DNA of 64,000 bases from NCBI RefSeq assembly GCF_000382705.1, contig NZ_ARQE01000002.1, positions 62,001 through 126,000 on the forward strand, given 5' to 3'. The DNA is from Aureimonas ureilytica DSM 18598 = NBRC 106430. Its GTDB lineage: Bacteria > Pseudomonadota > Alphaproteobacteria > Rhizobiales > Rhizobiaceae. Positions within the stretch are counted from its first letter, which is position 1; each line of letters opens with the position of its first letter. The position numbers and the translations under genes are program-made. Of the stretch, positions 43,190 to 55,000 are shown one piece after another. The notes below the pieces were generated by a model. That model was not told the origin of the DNA. It saw nothing but the letters and a program-made list of their open reading frames with translations, and did no database searches.

Positions 43190-44070
43190 GCACCGGCGAA
43201 GCGCTTCGACCCGCAGAGCCGGGCGAGCGCATCGGGATCGTCGCGGGCGGCGGCACACTGCCCGCGCTTGTGGCGCGCGAAGCCGAGCGCCTCGGTTGGC
43301 GCCCCTTCATCGTCGCGATCGCGGACGGTCGACAGGCATCCTGGGGTGACTGGGAGTGCATCTCGCTCCATTGGGGCCAGACGGGCGACGTGTTCGGCCA
43401 TTTGCGTCGGCGCGGCATTCGCACGCTGATCTTCGCCGGCACGATCTCGGTGCGTCCGGACTATCGGTCGATCTGGCCGAGCTGGCAGACGCTGCGAATG
43501 CTTCCCGAGCTCTTCGTGATGACGCAGGGCGGGGACGACAGTCTCCTTCGAGCCGTCGCAGGCGCCTTCGAGCGACGCGGATTTTCCGTGGTCGGCGTTC
43601 AGGCCATCGCGCCGACGCTTCTCCTTCCACGCGGCGATCTGACCGGCAGCGATCGCTGGCCTCGCCATCGCGAGGCGATCCAAAGGGCGGAGCGCGCGGC
43701 CATGCAGCTCGGACTGCTCGATATCGGCCAGGCGGTCGTCGCTTCGGCTGACCGGGTAATCGCGATGGAAGGGATCGAAGGCACGCGGGAAACGCTGCTT
43801 CGGGTCGCGGAACTGCGAAAGCGCGGCCGGATCGGAAAGGCCGAGACCTGCGTTCTCTTCAAGGCGTTCAAGCCGCAGCAGGACAGCCGTTTCGATCTGC
43901 CGAGCATCGGCGTCGAGACCATCGCGCAGGCGGAGGAGGCGGGACTCGTCGGCATCGCCATGAGCGCCGAGCGCTCCCTCGTCATCGAGCCTCAGAAAGT
44001 GGCGGAAGCGGCCGCAAGGGCGGGGCTGTTCGTCTTGGGCCTCGACCAGGAAACGGGAGATGCCGCGTGA
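43186..44070 (+). CDS. lpxI: UDP-2,3-diacylglucosamine diphosphatase LpxI
   Basis: The protein has 294 residues from the GTG overlapping the lpxA stop; an ATG at 43159 inside lpxA would add nine residues. It opens with GERIGIVAGGGTLPALVA and includes TQGGDDSLLRAV, VVASADRVIAMEGIEGT and AETCVLFKAFKPQQDSRFDL(in part), typical of LpxI (DUF1009). LpxI replaces LpxH in alphaproteobacteria and makes lipid X by attacking the other phosphate. It overlaps lpxB by four bases. Confidence 0.95.
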   Translation: MSTGEALRPAEPGERIGIVAGGGTLPALVAREAERLGWRPFIVAIADGRQASWGDWECISLHWGQTGDVFGHLRRRGIRTLIFAGTISVRPDYRSIWPSWQTLRMLPELFVMTQGGDDSLLRAVAGAFERRGFSVVGVQAIAPTLLLPRGDLTGSDRWPRHREAIQRAERAAMQLGLLDIGQAVVASADRVIAMEGIEGTRETLLRVAELRKRGRIGKAETCVLFKAFKPQQDSRFDLPSIGVETIAQAEEAGLVGIAMSAERSLVIEPQKVAEAAARAGLFVLGLDQETGDAA

Positions 44071-45242
44071 AGATCGCTTTCGTCCTCGGAGAGGAATCGG
44101 CCGATCGGATCGCGGGCGAAATCGCACGAGCCTTGCGCCACCGCCTTGGAAGCGACGTCGAATTCGTGGGTCTGGGAGGTGACGCGCTGAAGCGCGAAGG
44201 ACTCGACAGTCTTTTCGACATCGAGGAGCTGTCGATCATCGGGGTCGGCGCCATCCTGTCGCGCCTGCCGATGCTTCTGGCTCGTTTGCGACAGACCGTC
44301 GATTTCCTCCTCGCCGAGCGGCCGGACGTGATCGTCACGATCGACAGTTTCACGTTCACCAATCGCGTGGCGTTGAAGGTTCGTCGGAAATGGCAGGAGG
44401 CGCGGATCGTCAATGTCGTGCCGCCCGCGATCTGGGCTTACAAGCCCCGCCGCGCCGAGGCGCTCCGGCAAGCGGTCGACCATTCGGCCAGCCTGTTTCC
44501 CTTCGAGCCGCGTTTTCTCGAAGACAATGGCGGGCCGCCCGCGACCTATGTCGGTCATCCGCTGATGGGCGACCCGCGACTGCGGGCCATTCTGCAGCGG
44601 GAGGGCGTGGCCGGCATGCGCCCAGCCGGCGAGCCGCCTCATCTCCTCATCCTGCCGGGGTCGCGGCGCGGCGAGATCGAGCGGCTGATGGACGATTTCG
44701 GCCAGATCTACGCGCGGCTGCACGAGCGCATTCCAGGGCTGACGGCGAGCCTTCCAGCGGTGCCGCGCGTGCGCTCACTCATCGATCGCAAGCTTTCGAC
44801 CTGGGCCGTGCAGCCGACCATCCTGGAAGGCGACGATGCGAAATGGGCTGCCTTCGGCACGGCGGATGCAGCGCTCGCCGCGAGCGGTACCGTTTCGCTG
44901 GAGCTGGCGCTGGCAGGCGTTCCCATGGTCCTGGCCTACCGGCTCGACCCGGTGTCCTATCTCCTGCGCCATCTCATGACCGGCTGGACAGCGGCGCTGC
45001 CGAACTTCATTGCCGGGCACCCGCTGGTTCCCGAGCACTTCCACGAGTTCGTCCGCCCGGAAACGCTGGCGCGGCGGCTGGAACGGCTGTTGCGGAACAC
45101 GCCCGAGCGCACGGCACAGCTCGCGGGCCTTCAGGAGATCCGGCAGGCGATGGACGTGCCGCGTCCCCCGGGGGAGACGATCGCCGATCTCGTTCTCGAT
45201 CAGATCGAGCGACCGATAGCGGATAAAAAAACAGGCGCCTGA
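44067..45242 (+). CDS. lpxB: lipid-A-disaccharide synthase
   Basis: The protein has 391 residues from a GTG overlapping the lpxI stop. This GT19 enzyme joins lipid X and its UDP form. Family blocks are VLGEESADRIAGEI, VGLGGDALKREGLDSLFDI, VVPPAIWAYKPRRAEAL, LPGSRRGEIERL and ASGTVSLELALAGVPMVLAYR(in part). The stop codon lies in the loop of the terminator that follows. It closes the bamA-lpxD-fabZ-lpxA-lpxI-lpxB run. Confidence 0.96.
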   Translation: MKIAFVLGEESADRIAGEIARALRHRLGSDVEFVGLGGDALKREGLDSLFDIEELSIIGVGAILSRLPMLLARLRQTVDFLLAERPDVIVTIDSFTFTNRVALKVRRKWQEARIVNVVPPAIWAYKPRRAEALRQAVDHSASLFPFEPRFLEDNGGPPATYVGHPLMGDPRLRAILQREGVAGMRPAGEPPHLLILPGSRRGEIERLMDDFGQIYARLHERIPGLTASLPAVPRVRSLIDRKLSTWAVQPTILEGDDAKWAAFGTADAALAASGTVSLELALAGVPMVLAYRLDPVSYLLRHLMTGWTAALPNFIAGHPLVPEHFHEFVRPETLARRLERLLRNTPERTAQLAGLQEIRQAMDVPRPPGETIADLVLDQIERPIADKKTGA

Positions 45243-45256
45243 GGCGCCTGTTTTCG
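45226..45256. terminator. bidirectional terminator between lpxB and gltA
   Basis: AAAACAGGCGCC at 45228-45239 and GGCGCCTGTTTT at 45243-45254 are perfect complements around TGA, which is also the lpxB stop codon. A-rich sequence on the left and T-rich sequence on the right let it work on both strands, ending lpxB on plus and gltA on minus. Confidence 0.93.
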
Positions 45257-45268
45257 TTCAAAGGGCGA

Positions 45269-46555
<1,287 letters not shown>

Positions 46556-46876
46556 GCGTTACCCCTTCTGCGCGAGCCCGGACGCGTGCGGCCGCTCAAT
46601 GCGCCGGACGCCGGTTTCGTGCGAATGCGTATCGGAAAGGTGGTTAATGAACAAGTTTCCGCCGCGTAACAAATCTTGCGCCGCAACACTCGATCCAGTC
46701 TTGACTGTAGGCGGGTTGCGTCACGCTGTCTTGCGGTGCACCTGACGCGTTTCGTAACCGCCTGAGGCAAAAGGCAAGTTTTCGCCATTGGGAGAGCGGC
46801 GAACGGATGAAGAAGAGACTCCACCCGTTCGCGGCGAATGCCGAACTTGGAAAACGCTTGGTTGCCAAAAGCGGCC
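46556..46876. other. intergenic region gltA-gltX
   Basis: No gene is seen in these 321 bases. The left side should hold the gltA promoter (transcribed leftward) and the right edge holds the gltX terminator. GCGAACGG at 46799-46806 and CCGTTCGC at 46825-46832 form eight-base inverted arms 18 bases apart. A short plus-strand frame from 46807 runs antisense into gltX and is not accepted as a gene. Confidence 0.4.
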
Positions 46877-46887
46877 TCAGGCGGCCG
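46867..46887 (-). terminator. terminator at the end of gltX
   Basis: Read on the minus strand, CGGCC pairs with GGCCG around GCCTGA and is followed by CTTTT. The TGA in the loop is the gltX stop codon. The stem is short, so strength is moderate. Confidence 0.6.
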
Positions 46888-48301
46888 TCTGATCCTTCAA
46901 GCGGGCGAGCGACTCGTCGCGGCCGAGCACGGCCAGCACGTCGTAGACGCCGGGCGAGGTCGACTTGCCCGTCAGGGCCGCGCGAAGCGGCTGCGCGACC
47001 TTGCCGAGCTTCAGGCCGGCCGCTTCGGCATGGGCCTTGATCACCGTTTCGAGTGACGCGACGTCCCAGCTTTCGACACCCTCCAGGGCGGGCAGAAGCC
47101 CGCGAAGGATGTCACGCCCATCCTTGGCGAGGATTTCGGCGGCCTTCTCATCGAGCGGAAGCGGGCGCTGGGCGAAGAGATAGGCCGTGCTTTCGGTCAA
47201 CTCGACTAGGGTCTTGGCCCGTTCCTTCAGACCGGCCATCGCGGCGCCGAGCCTATGGCGAACCATCGCGTCGTCCATCTGGCGAAGAATGTCGCCGTTC
47301 GGCAGGTACGCGCGCTCGGTCATCAGCGTTTCCACGAGTTCCTCGTCCGAGGAGCCGCGAATCCAGTGCCCGTTGATGGCGTCCAGCTTGGCGAAGTCGA
47401 AGCGCGCGGCGCCCTTGTTGATATCGACGATGTCGAACCAGGAGATCATGTCTTCGATCGACATCACCTCGTCGTCGCCATGGCTCCAGCCGAGGCGCAC
47501 CAGATAGTTCAGAAGCGCCTTCGGAAGGTAGCCCATGCCGCGATAGGCATCGACGCCGAGCGCGCCATGGCGCTTGGAGAGCTTGGCCCCGTCCGCGCCA
47601 TGGATCAGCGGGATATGCGCCATGACTGGCACGTCCCAGCCCATCGCCTGATAGATCAGGGTCTGGCGTCCGGCGTTCGTCAGATGGTCGTCGCCGCGAA
47701 TGATATGGGTGACGCCCATATCGTGATCGTCCACCACGACGGCATGCATGTAGGTCGGCGTGCCGTCCGAGCGCAGCAGGATGAAGTCGTCGAGATCCTT
47801 GTTCGGAAAGCGAACGTCGCCCTGCACCTTGTCGCGGACGACGGTCTCGCCATCGAGCGGCGCCTTGATGCGAATGACCGGCTTGACGCCTGCCAGCGCT
47901 TCGGACGGGTCGCGGTCGCGCCAGCGGCCGTCATAGCGGGGCGGGCGCTTCTCGGCCTTCGCCTTTTCGCGCATTTCGTCCAGCTCGGCCGGGGTGGCAT
48001 AGCAGTAATAGGCCTTGCCGGCCGCGACGAGTTCCTCGGCGATTTCGCGGTGGCGGGCGGCGCGGGCGAACTGCGAGATCGGCTCGCCATCCGCCTTCAG
48101 ACCGAGCCAGTCCAGCCCCTCGATGATCGCCTGCACCGCGGCGTCGGTCGAGCGCTCGCGATCGGTGTCCTCGATGCGCAGGAGCATCTGCCCGCCCATT
48201 CGGCGGGCGTAGAGCCAATTGAACAGGGCGGTGCGGGCACCGCCGATATGGAGAAAGCCCGTGGGCGAGGGGGCGAAACGTGTCACCACGCGATCGGTCA
48301 T
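46877..48301 (-). CDS. gltX: glutamyl-tRNA synthetase
   Basis: This 474-residue class I aminoacyl-tRNA synthetase has the HIGH-type motif in [20 protein letters not shown] and the KMSKS-type motif in [12 protein letters not shown]. The anticodon-binding domain fills the C-terminal third. Many alphaproteobacteria have two GltX proteins, one of which also charges tRNA-Gln; which of the two this is cannot be told here. It is divergent from comEC. Confidence 0.96.
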   Translation of the reverse strand: MTDRVVTRFAPSPTGFLHIGGARTALFNWLYARRMGGQMLLRIEDTDRERSTDAAVQAIIEGLDWLGLKADGEPISQFARAARHREIAEELVAAGKAYYCYATPAELDEMREKAKAEKRPPRYDGRWRDRDPSEALAGVKPVIRIKAPLDGETVVRDKVQGDVRFPNKDLDDFILLRSDGTPTYMHAVVVDDHDMGVTHIIRGDDHLTNAGRQTLIYQAMGWDVPVMAHIPLIHGADGAKLSKRHGALGVDAYRGMGYLPKALLNYLVRLGWSHGDDEVMSIEDMISWFDIVDINKGAARFDFAKLDAINGHWIRGSSDEELVETLMTERAYLPNGDILRQMDDAMVRHRLGAAMAGLKERAKTLVELTESTAYLFAQRPLPLDEKAAEILAKDGRDILRGLLPALEGVESWDVASLETVIKAHAEAAGLKLGKVAQPLRAALTGKSTSPGVYDVLAVLGRDESLARLKDQTAA

Positions 48302-48436
48302 CTCTGTGCCTTTGAAAGCCGGGCGCGACGGGGTCGCAAGCCCTTGCGGGTCCTGCGCAAACGCCGATCGCCTCGGGCTGCGCTTTCATCCCGGGCTGTG
48401 TAACATACGCCGAAGAGGACTCAAGGCGGGGCGAAC

Positions 48437-50719
48437 GTGCCGGCATCGGGGGCGGAAACCAGACCTCTGGCGGGGCAGCGCGAGGACGGCTCGTCCGCCT
48501 CTGCCGTTCCGTCCGCTGCCTCCGCACCGCACCCGCATGGCCCGACCGCTTGGCGCAAATGGCTCGCGCAGGAGATCGAGACGGAACGGGCGCTCAGGTC
48601 CGCGTTTGCGCTCCTGCCCATCGGAATGATGCTCGCGATCGGCCTCGTCTTTGGAACCGGATGGCGGCCCGCCGTCTGGCTCGGCCCCGCGATCGGTGTC
48701 GCGTGCATAGGCGGCAGCATCGCAGGCGCTGGTTGGCCCTTCCTGCGGTCGGTGCTTCTCGTTCCGCTTGGCTTCGCTCTCGGCCTATTCGCCAGTTGGG
48801 TCGAACTGACGGTAACGCGCACCACGATCCTGTCCGGCGATGCCACGGTTCGCATCGTCGGCCGCGTCGGGCTGCGCGAACAGGACGATCGTGGCCGATA
48901 TCGCTACACGATCGATCTCGAACGCACGGAGCGCCCGACGCTGAGCCGCCCGCCGGAGCGGGTCCGCGTTCTCGTGTCCAGCCGCCACGCTCCCTTGAGC
49001 ATCGGCGCCCGCTATGAAGGTCTCGTGCGCCTGCGCCCGCCTGCCGGCCCCGCATTCCCGGGCGCTTACGACTTCGCCTTCATGCCCTTTTTCGAGGGCA
49101 CCGGGGCGTTCGGCTATTCGCTCGGGCCGCCCAAGCCTTCGGAGGCACCTGCCGAGCTTTCCTTCATGGAATGGATCGCCGACCTTCGTCTCGGCATGGG
49201 CGAGCGCATTCGCGCGGTTCTGCCCGACGAACGCGGGGCGGTGACGGCCGCGCTCATCAACGGCGAGCGAGCCGGCATTCCCGACGAGATCGAAAACGCC
49301 CTGCGCGCGACGGGCCTCGCGCATGTTCTGTCCATCTCGGGTTTCCACATGGCGCTCGTCGCCGGCATGGTGATGGTGCTCGTGCGCTCCGTCCTCGCCG
49401 CCTTTCCCGCGATCGCCCTTCGATGGCAGGTCCGCAAGATCGCGGCGCTCGCGGCTCTCTTCGTCACGGGATTCTACTTCCTTCTGGCGGGCGACAACGC
49501 GGCGACAGAGCGCTCCTTCATCATGATCGCTATCATGCTCGGCGCGGTCCTGGTAGACCGCCCCGCGCTGACGCTTCGCAACGTCGCGATCGCCGCGCTT
49601 TTCGTCATGGCGATTTCGCCTCATGCGCTCATGACCGCGACGTTCCAGATGTCCTTCGCCGCGACGGCCGCCTTGATCGGGGCCTATGGCGCCTATGCGC
49701 GCTGGTCGCGCGGCTCGGAGGCAGCGGGCTCGTCGTTCCGCACGCTTCTTCTCGTCATCGTCGGCGTCTTCGTCTCGTCGCTGATCGCAGGGGCGGCGAC
49801 GGCACCCTACGGCATTTATCACTTCCAGCGCGCCGCCCCGTTCGGGCTTCTCGCGAACGTCCTCGCGACGCCGATCTTCTCGTTCTGGATCATGCCGCTG
49901 GCGCTCGCGAGCGCCTGCCTGATGCCCTTCGGGCTCGAATATCTGGCACTCCGCCCGATCGGTTGGGGGCTCGATCTCGTGTTCTGGATGGCAAAGAGCT
50001 TCGCGAACACGCTGCCCGATTATGCGGTCGGTCAGATCGGCGCGCGAAGCCTTCTGTGCTTCACCGCCGCCTTGCTGCTTCTATCTTTTTGCCAGAGCCG
50101 GCTGCGATGGACGGCGCTCCTGCCGCTAATGCTCGGTCTTGCCCTCATCCCACCGACGGTGCGGCCCGAACTGCTCGTGTCCGAGGACGCGAAGGATGTC
50201 GCCGTGATCTTAGAGGGCGGTCGCGTCCTCCATCTGCGCAAGCGGCCGAACCGTTTCATCTCGCAGCAATGGGACCGCGCCTTCGAGCTGAACGTCGCCC
50301 GGGGGAAAGGGCGGACGTCGGGTTTCGACTGCGCTGATAATATCTGCCGCGCTCAAACGCGGTCGGGCCTGCGCGTCGCCTGGACGGATAAGCTGGAGCG
50401 AATCGGCGAGGTCTGCGACACGGCTGATGTCGCGATCGTCGCGCGCGCGCCGCGCATGAGGGCCTGTCGATCCGGCGCGCGGCTCGTCACCCTTCGAACG
50501 CTTCGTGAAACGGGTGCGCTGGCATTGGAGCGAAACGATGCCGGATGGCGTCTCGCCGCGTCGGTTCCATCTCCTTTCGAGGAATGGAATCGCCATCGAG
50601 CCGAGCCTTGGCCCGAACGGCAGGCGCGAGAAACCTCCGACCGCGTGCGCCCCAAGACGGGCGATCCCTCCGTCAGTGATAGCGCCGAATCAGTCCGACA
50701 AGGCGACCCTGAACCTTGA
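48437..50719 (+). CDS. comEC: ComEC/Rec2-family DNA uptake protein
   Basis: The protein has 760 residues from a GTG start. A cytoplasmic N terminus leads to membrane helices, an OB-fold-like DUF4131 part and the competence domain ([39 protein letters not shown]). The C-terminal part is a shortened, soluble region where other ComEC proteins have a metallo-beta-lactamase domain; no HxHxDH motif is visible, common in alphaproteobacteria. It imports single-stranded DNA across the inner membrane in competent cells; competence here is unproven. Its 3' end overlaps the end of lexA by 47 bases. Confidence 0.88.
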   Translation: MPASGAETRPLAGQREDGSSASAVPSAASAPHPHGPTAWRKWLAQEIETERALRSAFALLPIGMMLAIGLVFGTGWRPAVWLGPAIGVACIGGSIAGAGWPFLRSVLLVPLGFALGLFASWVELTVTRTTILSGDATVRIVGRVGLREQDDRGRYRYTIDLERTERPTLSRPPERVRVLVSSRHAPLSIGARYEGLVRLRPPAGPAFPGAYDFAFMPFFEGTGAFGYSLGPPKPSEAPAELSFMEWIADLRLGMGERIRAVLPDERGAVTAALINGERAGIPDEIENALRATGLAHVLSISGFHMALVAGMVMVLVRSVLAAFPAIALRWQVRKIAALAALFVTGFYFLLAGDNAATERSFIMIAIMLGAVLVDRPALTLRNVAIAALFVMAISPHALMTATFQMSFAATAALIGAYGAYARWSRGSEAAGSSFRTLLLVIVGVFVSSLIAGAATAPYGIYHFQRAAPFGLLANVLATPIFSFWIMPLALASACLMPFGLEYLALRPIGWGLDLVFWMAKSFANTLPDYAVGQIGARSLLCFTAALLLLSFCQSRLRWTALLPLMLGLALIPPTVRPELLVSEDAKDVAVILEGGRVLHLRKRPNRFISQQWDRAFELNVARGKGRTSGFDCADNICRAQTRSGLRVAWTDKLERIGEVCDTADVAIVARAPRMRACRSGARLVTLRTLRETGALALERNDAGWRLAASVPSPFEEWNRHRAEPWPERQARETSDRVRPKTGDPSVSDSAESVRQGDPEP

Positions 50720-51404
50720 CCCGGCCGGCTTCGAGAACGCGCGTCTCGTAGGCCGGATTGGCGGCTTCCAGTTCCACCATCGCGCCACGGCGACGAAACC
50801 GCTTCAGCGTCGCCTCTTCCTCGTCGATCAACGCGACGACGATCTCGCCGGCCGTCGCCGTATCCGCGCGTTGGATCAGAACCGTGTCGCCGTCGAGAAT
50901 GCCGGCATCCTCCATCGAATCGCCTTTGACCTCCAGAGCGTAGTGCTCGCCCTGGCCGAACATCTCGATCGGCAAAGCGATGGAGCGGCTGGTCTGCTGA
51001 ATCGCTGATATCGGAACACCGGCGGCGATCCGGCCCATCACGGGCACCGGCATGGAATCGTTTGCCGCATCCGGCGCTTCCGTCCGCGAGGCCGCCGCCC
51101 CACGGGGCGGGAAGGCGATCACCTGCGACTCCCCGACCTCCGCCTCGCGCGCCTGCGCCGCGTTTCCGTCCTTGGCCTTCGCACCCATCGAATCGGGCAG
51201 TCGTACGACTTCCAGCGCCCGCGCCCGGTTGGGCAGACGGCGAATGAACCCGCGCTCTTCCAGAGCGGTGATCAGGCGGTGAATGCCCGACTTGCTCTTG
51301 AGATCGAGCGCCTCCTTCATCTCGTCGAAGGACGGGGGGACGCCGACGGTTTGCAGGCGATCATGAATGAAGAGGAGCAATTCATGCTGCTTGCGGGTCA
51401 ACAT
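50673..51404 (-). CDS. lexA: LexA repressor
   Basis: The protein has 243 residues from the ATG at 51404 ([17 protein letters not shown]); upstream codons lie in the operator region. The winged helix ([19 protein letters not shown]) is followed by a linker and the S24 protease domain. The cleavage site is Ala128-Gly129 in RIAAGVPIS, the nucleophile Ser163 in [10 protein letters not shown] and Lys201 in ATLKRF. It represses the SOS regulon and its own gene through the two boxes upstream. Confidence 0.98.
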   Translation of the reverse strand: MLTRKQHELLLFIHDRLQTVGVPPSFDEMKEALDLKSKSGIHRLITALEERGFIRRLPNRARALEVVRLPDSMGAKAKDGNAAQAREAEVGESQVIAFPPRGAAASRTEAPDAANDSMPVPVMGRIAAGVPISAIQQTSRSIALPIEMFGQGEHYALEVKGDSMEDAGILDGDTVLIQRADTATAGEIVVALIDEEEATLKRFRRRGAMVELEAANPAYETRVLEAGRVKVQGRLVGLIRRYH

Positions 51405-51420
51405 CGATCGTATCCAACCA

Positions 51421-51461
51421 AAACAAAACCTGAACAAAGCTTATATGTTCTGTTTGTGTTC
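51421..51461 (-). promoter_or_regulatory. two LexA boxes upstream of lexA
   Basis: GTTC-TGTTTGT-GTTC occupies 51447-51461 on the plus strand, an exact match to the alphaproteobacterial LexA box GTTC-N7-GTTC. A second, weaker box at 51421-51435 reads, on the minus strand, GTTC-AGGTTTT-GTTT. Both lie 17-57 bases before the lexA ATG. The orientation and spacing suggest autorepression. Confidence 0.87.
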
Positions 51462-51475
51462 TGCAAGGAACCCCG

Positions 51476-52687
51476 TCAACTCAATCGCACGAACTCGCAG
51501 GGGTCACCCGGCTGCCCGGCCGGAGCGTGGGGTGGCCGCACCAGGAGAACGTCGGCCTGCGCGAAAACGCTGAGAAGCGACGAATCCTGCCGGGGTGCGG
51601 GCATGATCACCGGCTGGTTCGAATCCCCCGGAACGATCCGGCTGCGCATGAACTCCGCGCGGTGGTCGTTCGCTGGAACGTCGGCGCCGAGCACGCCCTG
51701 CTCATAGGGCGCGCGGGCAGGGCGCCCGGCCAGGGCTTCCACCAGGGGACGCAGAAAGAGTTCGGCGGTGACGAGGCTGGAGGCGGGGTTGCCGGGCAGT
51801 CCGAGAAAGCGCAACGGGCCGAGACGGCCCGCCATCAAGGGCTTGCCCGGCCGCATCGCGACCTTCCAGAAATCCAGCGTCACGCCGCGCTCCCGCAGAA
51901 CCGGCCCGACGAGATCGTGATCGCCGACCGAGGCGCCGCCGATGGTCACGAAGACATCGGCCTCGTCTTCCAACGCGCGCTCGAACACGCGCACCAGCGA
52001 ATCCCGGTCGTCCTCGACGATCCCGTAGGAAAGAACCTCGCCGCCCGCCGCCTCGACGATCGCGGCGATGCCGAAGCCGTTGGAGGCGACGATCTGGGAC
52101 GGAGCGGGGCGCGTGCCCGGCATGACGAGTTCGCTACCGGTCATCAGGATCGCGACGCGTGGCCGCCGGTAGACCTCGACGTCCGCATGCCCTCCGCTCG
52201 CGGCAAGCGCGATGCCGGCCGGGCGGAAAAGCGCGCCTGCGGGCAACAGCACATCGCCTTCGCGAAAGTCATTTCCCGCTGGCCGGATATGGCGCCCCAC
52301 AGCGACGGGCTCGCGCACGAGCACGGTCCCGGCCTCCAGCCGTTCGGTGTTCTCCTGGATGACCACCGCGTCGGCTCCGACAGGGACGGGCGCCCCCGTG
52401 AAAATCCTCACGGCCTGTCCGGCGCGCACCGAGCCCTCGAAGGGAACGCCGGCCGCCGATTCGCCGATCACGGACAGCGGGGTCTCAGCGGACGTCAGGT
52501 CGGCCGCGATCAGAGCGTAACCATCCATCGCCGAGGCGTCGAAGGAGGGCTGCGTGAGGGTGGCGCGAAGGTCGGCCGCAAGGCGCCGACCGGCCAGAGC
52601 CGCAAGAGGCAGCCGCTCGGTCCGCGCCACCGGCGCGACATCCGACAGGAGTCGCGCCCGAGCGTCCTCGACCGGAACGAGGCTCAC
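51476..52687 (-). CDS. moeA: molybdopterin molybdenumtransferase MoeA
   Basis: The protein has 403 residues from a GTG overlapping the moaC stop (GTGA); the longer open frame is a shadow of moaC. Family blocks: [36 protein letters not shown](in part), [17 protein letters not shown] and [11 protein letters not shown], then [13 protein letters not shown]. It inserts molybdate into adenylylated molybdopterin. The coupling to moaC fits a cofactor operon. Confidence 0.95.
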   Translation of the reverse strand: MSLVPVEDARARLLSDVAPVARTERLPLAALAGRRLAADLRATLTQPSFDASAMDGYALIAADLTSAETPLSVIGESAAGVPFEGSVRAGQAVRIFTGAPVPVGADAVVIQENTERLEAGTVLVREPVAVGRHIRPAGNDFREGDVLLPAGALFRPAGIALAASGGHADVEVYRRPRVAILMTGSELVMPGTRPAPSQIVASNGFGIAAIVEAAGGEVLSYGIVEDDRDSLVRVFERALEDEADVFVTIGGASVGDHDLVGPVLRERGVTLDFWKVAMRPGKPLMAGRLGPLRFLGLPGNPASSLVTAELFLRPLVEALAGRPARAPYEQGVLGADVPANDHRAEFMRSRIVPGDSNQPVIMPAPRQDSSLLSVFAQADVLLVRPPHAPAGQPGDPCEFVRLS

Positions 52688-53166
52688 GCCGCGCTCCAAC
52701 TGCCCGATCGACCGCCGGTCTTCTCGACAAGTCGGATATTGCTGATCACCATGTCGCGATCCACCGCCTTGGCCATGTCGTAGATCGTGAGGCAGGCGAC
52801 GGACACGGCCGTCAGCGCCTCCATCTCGATCCCCGTCTTGCCGGACACGCGGCACGTCGCCGTCACGCGGAGGCCGGGAAGCGCGGGCTCGAATTCGAGG
52901 TCCAGCGACACCTTCTCCAGCATGAGCGGATGGCAGAGCGGGATCAGCTCGTGCGTCTTCTTGGCGCCCATGATCCCGGCGATCCGCGCGATGGCGACGA
53001 CGTCACCCTTCTTGGCGCTGCCTTCGCGGATGAGCTCGAGCGTTTCCGCCTTCATCAGGACGAGGCCCTCGGCGCGGGCCGTGCGCACCGTCTCAGCCTT
53101 GTCGCCGACATCCACCATATGCGCGGCGCCATCCGGTTGAAGATGCGTCAGCGTGGCGCCGCTCAT
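52684..53166 (-). CDS. moaC: cyclic pyranopterin monophosphate synthase MoaC
   Basis: This 160-residue protein has the MoaC signatures [59 protein letters not shown](in part) and [17 protein letters not shown](in part). It acts in the first stage of molybdenum cofactor synthesis. It overlaps trpC (four bases) upstream and moeA (four bases) downstream. Confidence 0.97.
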   Translation of the reverse strand: MSGATLTHLQPDGAAHMVDVGDKAETVRTARAEGLVLMKAETLELIREGSAKKGDVVAIARIAGIMGAKKTHELIPLCHPLMLEKVSLDLEFEPALPGLRVTATCRVSGKTGIEMEALTAVSVACLTIYDMAKAVDRDMVISNIRLVEKTGGRSGSWSAA

Positions 53167-53972
53167 GCGGCCGCCCCTTCCGAGCCGAACAGAAGCTGGC
53201 GCGCCGCCGCCTCGACATCGGCTTTGCGCATCAGGCTTTCACCGACGAGGAAGGTGCGCACGCCCGATTGCGCCAGACGCTGGCAATCCGCATGCGATTC
53301 GATGGCGCTTTCGCCGATGAGCATCCGGTCATCAGGCACGAGCTTTGCCAGGCGCTCGCTCGTGGATAGACTGGTCTCGAACGTGCGCAGATTGCGGTTG
53401 TTGACGCCGAAGAGCGGCGAGCGAAGCTTCAGCGCACGTTCGGCCTCCGCCTCGTCGTGAACTTCGAGCAGCACGTCCATCCCGAGATCGAAGGCGGCGT
53501 CTTCGAGGTCTCGCGCCAGCAAATCGTCCACGGCGGCGAGGATGATCAGGATGGCATCCGCTCCCCAGGCGCGGGCCTCCGAGACCTGATAGGTGTCGAA
53601 CAGGAAATCTTTCCGCAGCGCCGGGAGCGCGGTCGCGGCGCGGGCCTCGGTCAGATAAGCGGGCGAGCCCTGAAAGGAGGGAATGTCGGTCAGGACGCTG
53701 AGGCAGGCGGCGCCGGCGCGCTCATACGCTTGCGCGATCGCGACCGGCGCGAAGTCCGGCCGGATCAATCCTTTCGAGGGACTGGCCTTCTTGACCTCGG
53801 CGATCAGTGCGAACTGACCCGCCGCGTGCTTGCGGCGGAGCGCGTCGGCGAAGCCGCGCGGCGGCGCTTCGGTCCGGATGGCGTCTTCCAGAGCCGACAA
53901 AGGCGTCTCGCGCTTGGCGTGCGCGATCTCGTCTCGCTTGTAGGCCTCGATCTTCGTGAGAATATCCGTCAC
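53163..53972 (-). CDS. trpC: indole-3-glycerol phosphate synthase
   Basis: The 269-residue TIM barrel has [50 protein letters not shown](in part), [11 protein letters not shown] and [11 protein letters not shown]. It closes the indole ring in tryptophan synthesis. It is monofunctional, without a TrpF domain. It overlaps trpD and moaC by four bases each. Confidence 0.97.
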   Translation of the reverse strand: MTDILTKIEAYKRDEIAHAKRETPLSALEDAIRTEAPPRGFADALRRKHAAGQFALIAEVKKASPSKGLIRPDFAPVAIAQAYERAGAACLSVLTDIPSFQGSPAYLTEARAATALPALRKDFLFDTYQVSEARAWGADAILIILAAVDDLLARDLEDAAFDLGMDVLLEVHDEAEAERALKLRSPLFGVNNRNLRTFETSLSTSERLAKLVPDDRMLIGESAIESHADCQRLAQSGVRTFLVGESLMRKADVEAAARQLLFGSEGAAA

Positions 53973-55000
53973 GCGCTTTTTCCCCCAACCGAACGGGACA
54001 CGGAAATGAGGCGCGACAACGCCTCGTTCGCGGCACCGCCAGCCAGCGACATCTCCGCCAGCGCGACGCCTTCCTCCAGCGAGGAAGCCTTGTCGGCCAC
54101 GATCAGCGCGGCGGCCGCGTTCAACAGGACGATGTCGCGATAGGCGCTCGGCTCGTTGGCGAGAACGCGGCGCAGCGCAGCCGCGTTGTGCTCCGCTTCG
54201 CCGCCCAGAAGATCGCCGATCGGATGCTCGCCGAGGCCGGCGTCGCCGGCCCGGATGACGGTCTCGCGAACCTCGCCCTGTTCCAGAATGGCGACATGCG
54301 TTTCACCGCACACGGTCATCTCGTCGAGACCGTCGCCATGGACGACCCAGGCCTTTTCCACTCCGAGCGCCCGGAGCGCTTCGGCGACGGGCAGAACCCA
54401 CTCGCGCGCATAGACGCCAAGGAGAAAACGCTTCACGCCGGCCGGGTTGGCGAGGGGACCGAGCAGATTGAAGATCGTCCGGGTTCCGAGCTCGACACGG
54501 CTCGGACCGACGAAGCGCATGGCTGCGTGATGCGTCGGTGCGAACATGAAGCCCATTCGGGCCGCCGCGATGACCTCGCCGATCTGGCCGGGCGTCAGGT
54601 CCACATCGACGCCGAGCGCCGCCAGAACGTCGGCAGAGCCCGACCGGGACGAAAGCGCGCGATTGCCATGCTTGGCGACGGGCACGCCGCAGCCGGCCAC
54701 CACGAAGGCCGCGCAGGTCGAAACGTTGAACGTCCCCGCCTGATCGCCGCCCGTGCCGACGATGTCGATCGAATCGGACGGAGCAGCGACGGGCGCCATG
54801 TTGGCGCGCATCACGTCGACCGCGCCGGCGATCTCCTCCACGGTCTCACCGCGCACGCGCAGCGCCATCAGGAAGCCACCGATCTGGGAAGGCGTGGCCT
54901 CGCCCGACATCAGAATGGAGAAGGCGCGACGCGCTTCCTCGCGGTCGAGCGCGCCGCCGGACGCGACCTTGTTTAGAAGCGGCTTCATGCCTGCGCTCAT
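53969..55000 (-). CDS. trpD: anthranilate phosphoribosyltransferase
   Basis: This 343-residue protein has the PRPP-binding block [16 protein letters not shown] and [17 protein letters not shown]. It adds phosphoribose to anthranilate. The start at 55000 overlaps the ppiD stop by four bases; MKPLL four codons later is a possible start. trpE, trpG and trpFBA are not in this window. Confidence 0.97.
   Translation of the reverse strand: MSAGMKPLLNKVASGGALDREEARRAFSILMSGEATPSQIGGFLMALRVRGETVEEIAGAVDVMRANMAPVAAPSDSIDIVGTGGDQAGTFNVSTCAAFVVAGCGVPVAKHGNRALSSRSGSADVLAALGVDVDLTPGQIGEVIAAARMGFMFAPTHHAAMRFVGPSRVELGTRTIFNLLGPLANPAGVKRFLLGVYAREWVLPVAEALRALGVEKAWVVHGDGLDEMTVCGETHVAILEQGEVRETVIRAGDAGLGEHPIGDLLGGEAEHNAAALRRVLANEPSAYRDIVLLNAAAALIVADKASSLEEGVALAEMSLAGGAANEALSRLISVSRSVGGKSA

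Noticed and set aside
46807-47040. A 77-codon plus-strand frame with a purine-rich site before its ATG
   Set aside because: Most of it runs antisense through the 3' end of gltX, and its residues there are shadow-like. No family is recognised.
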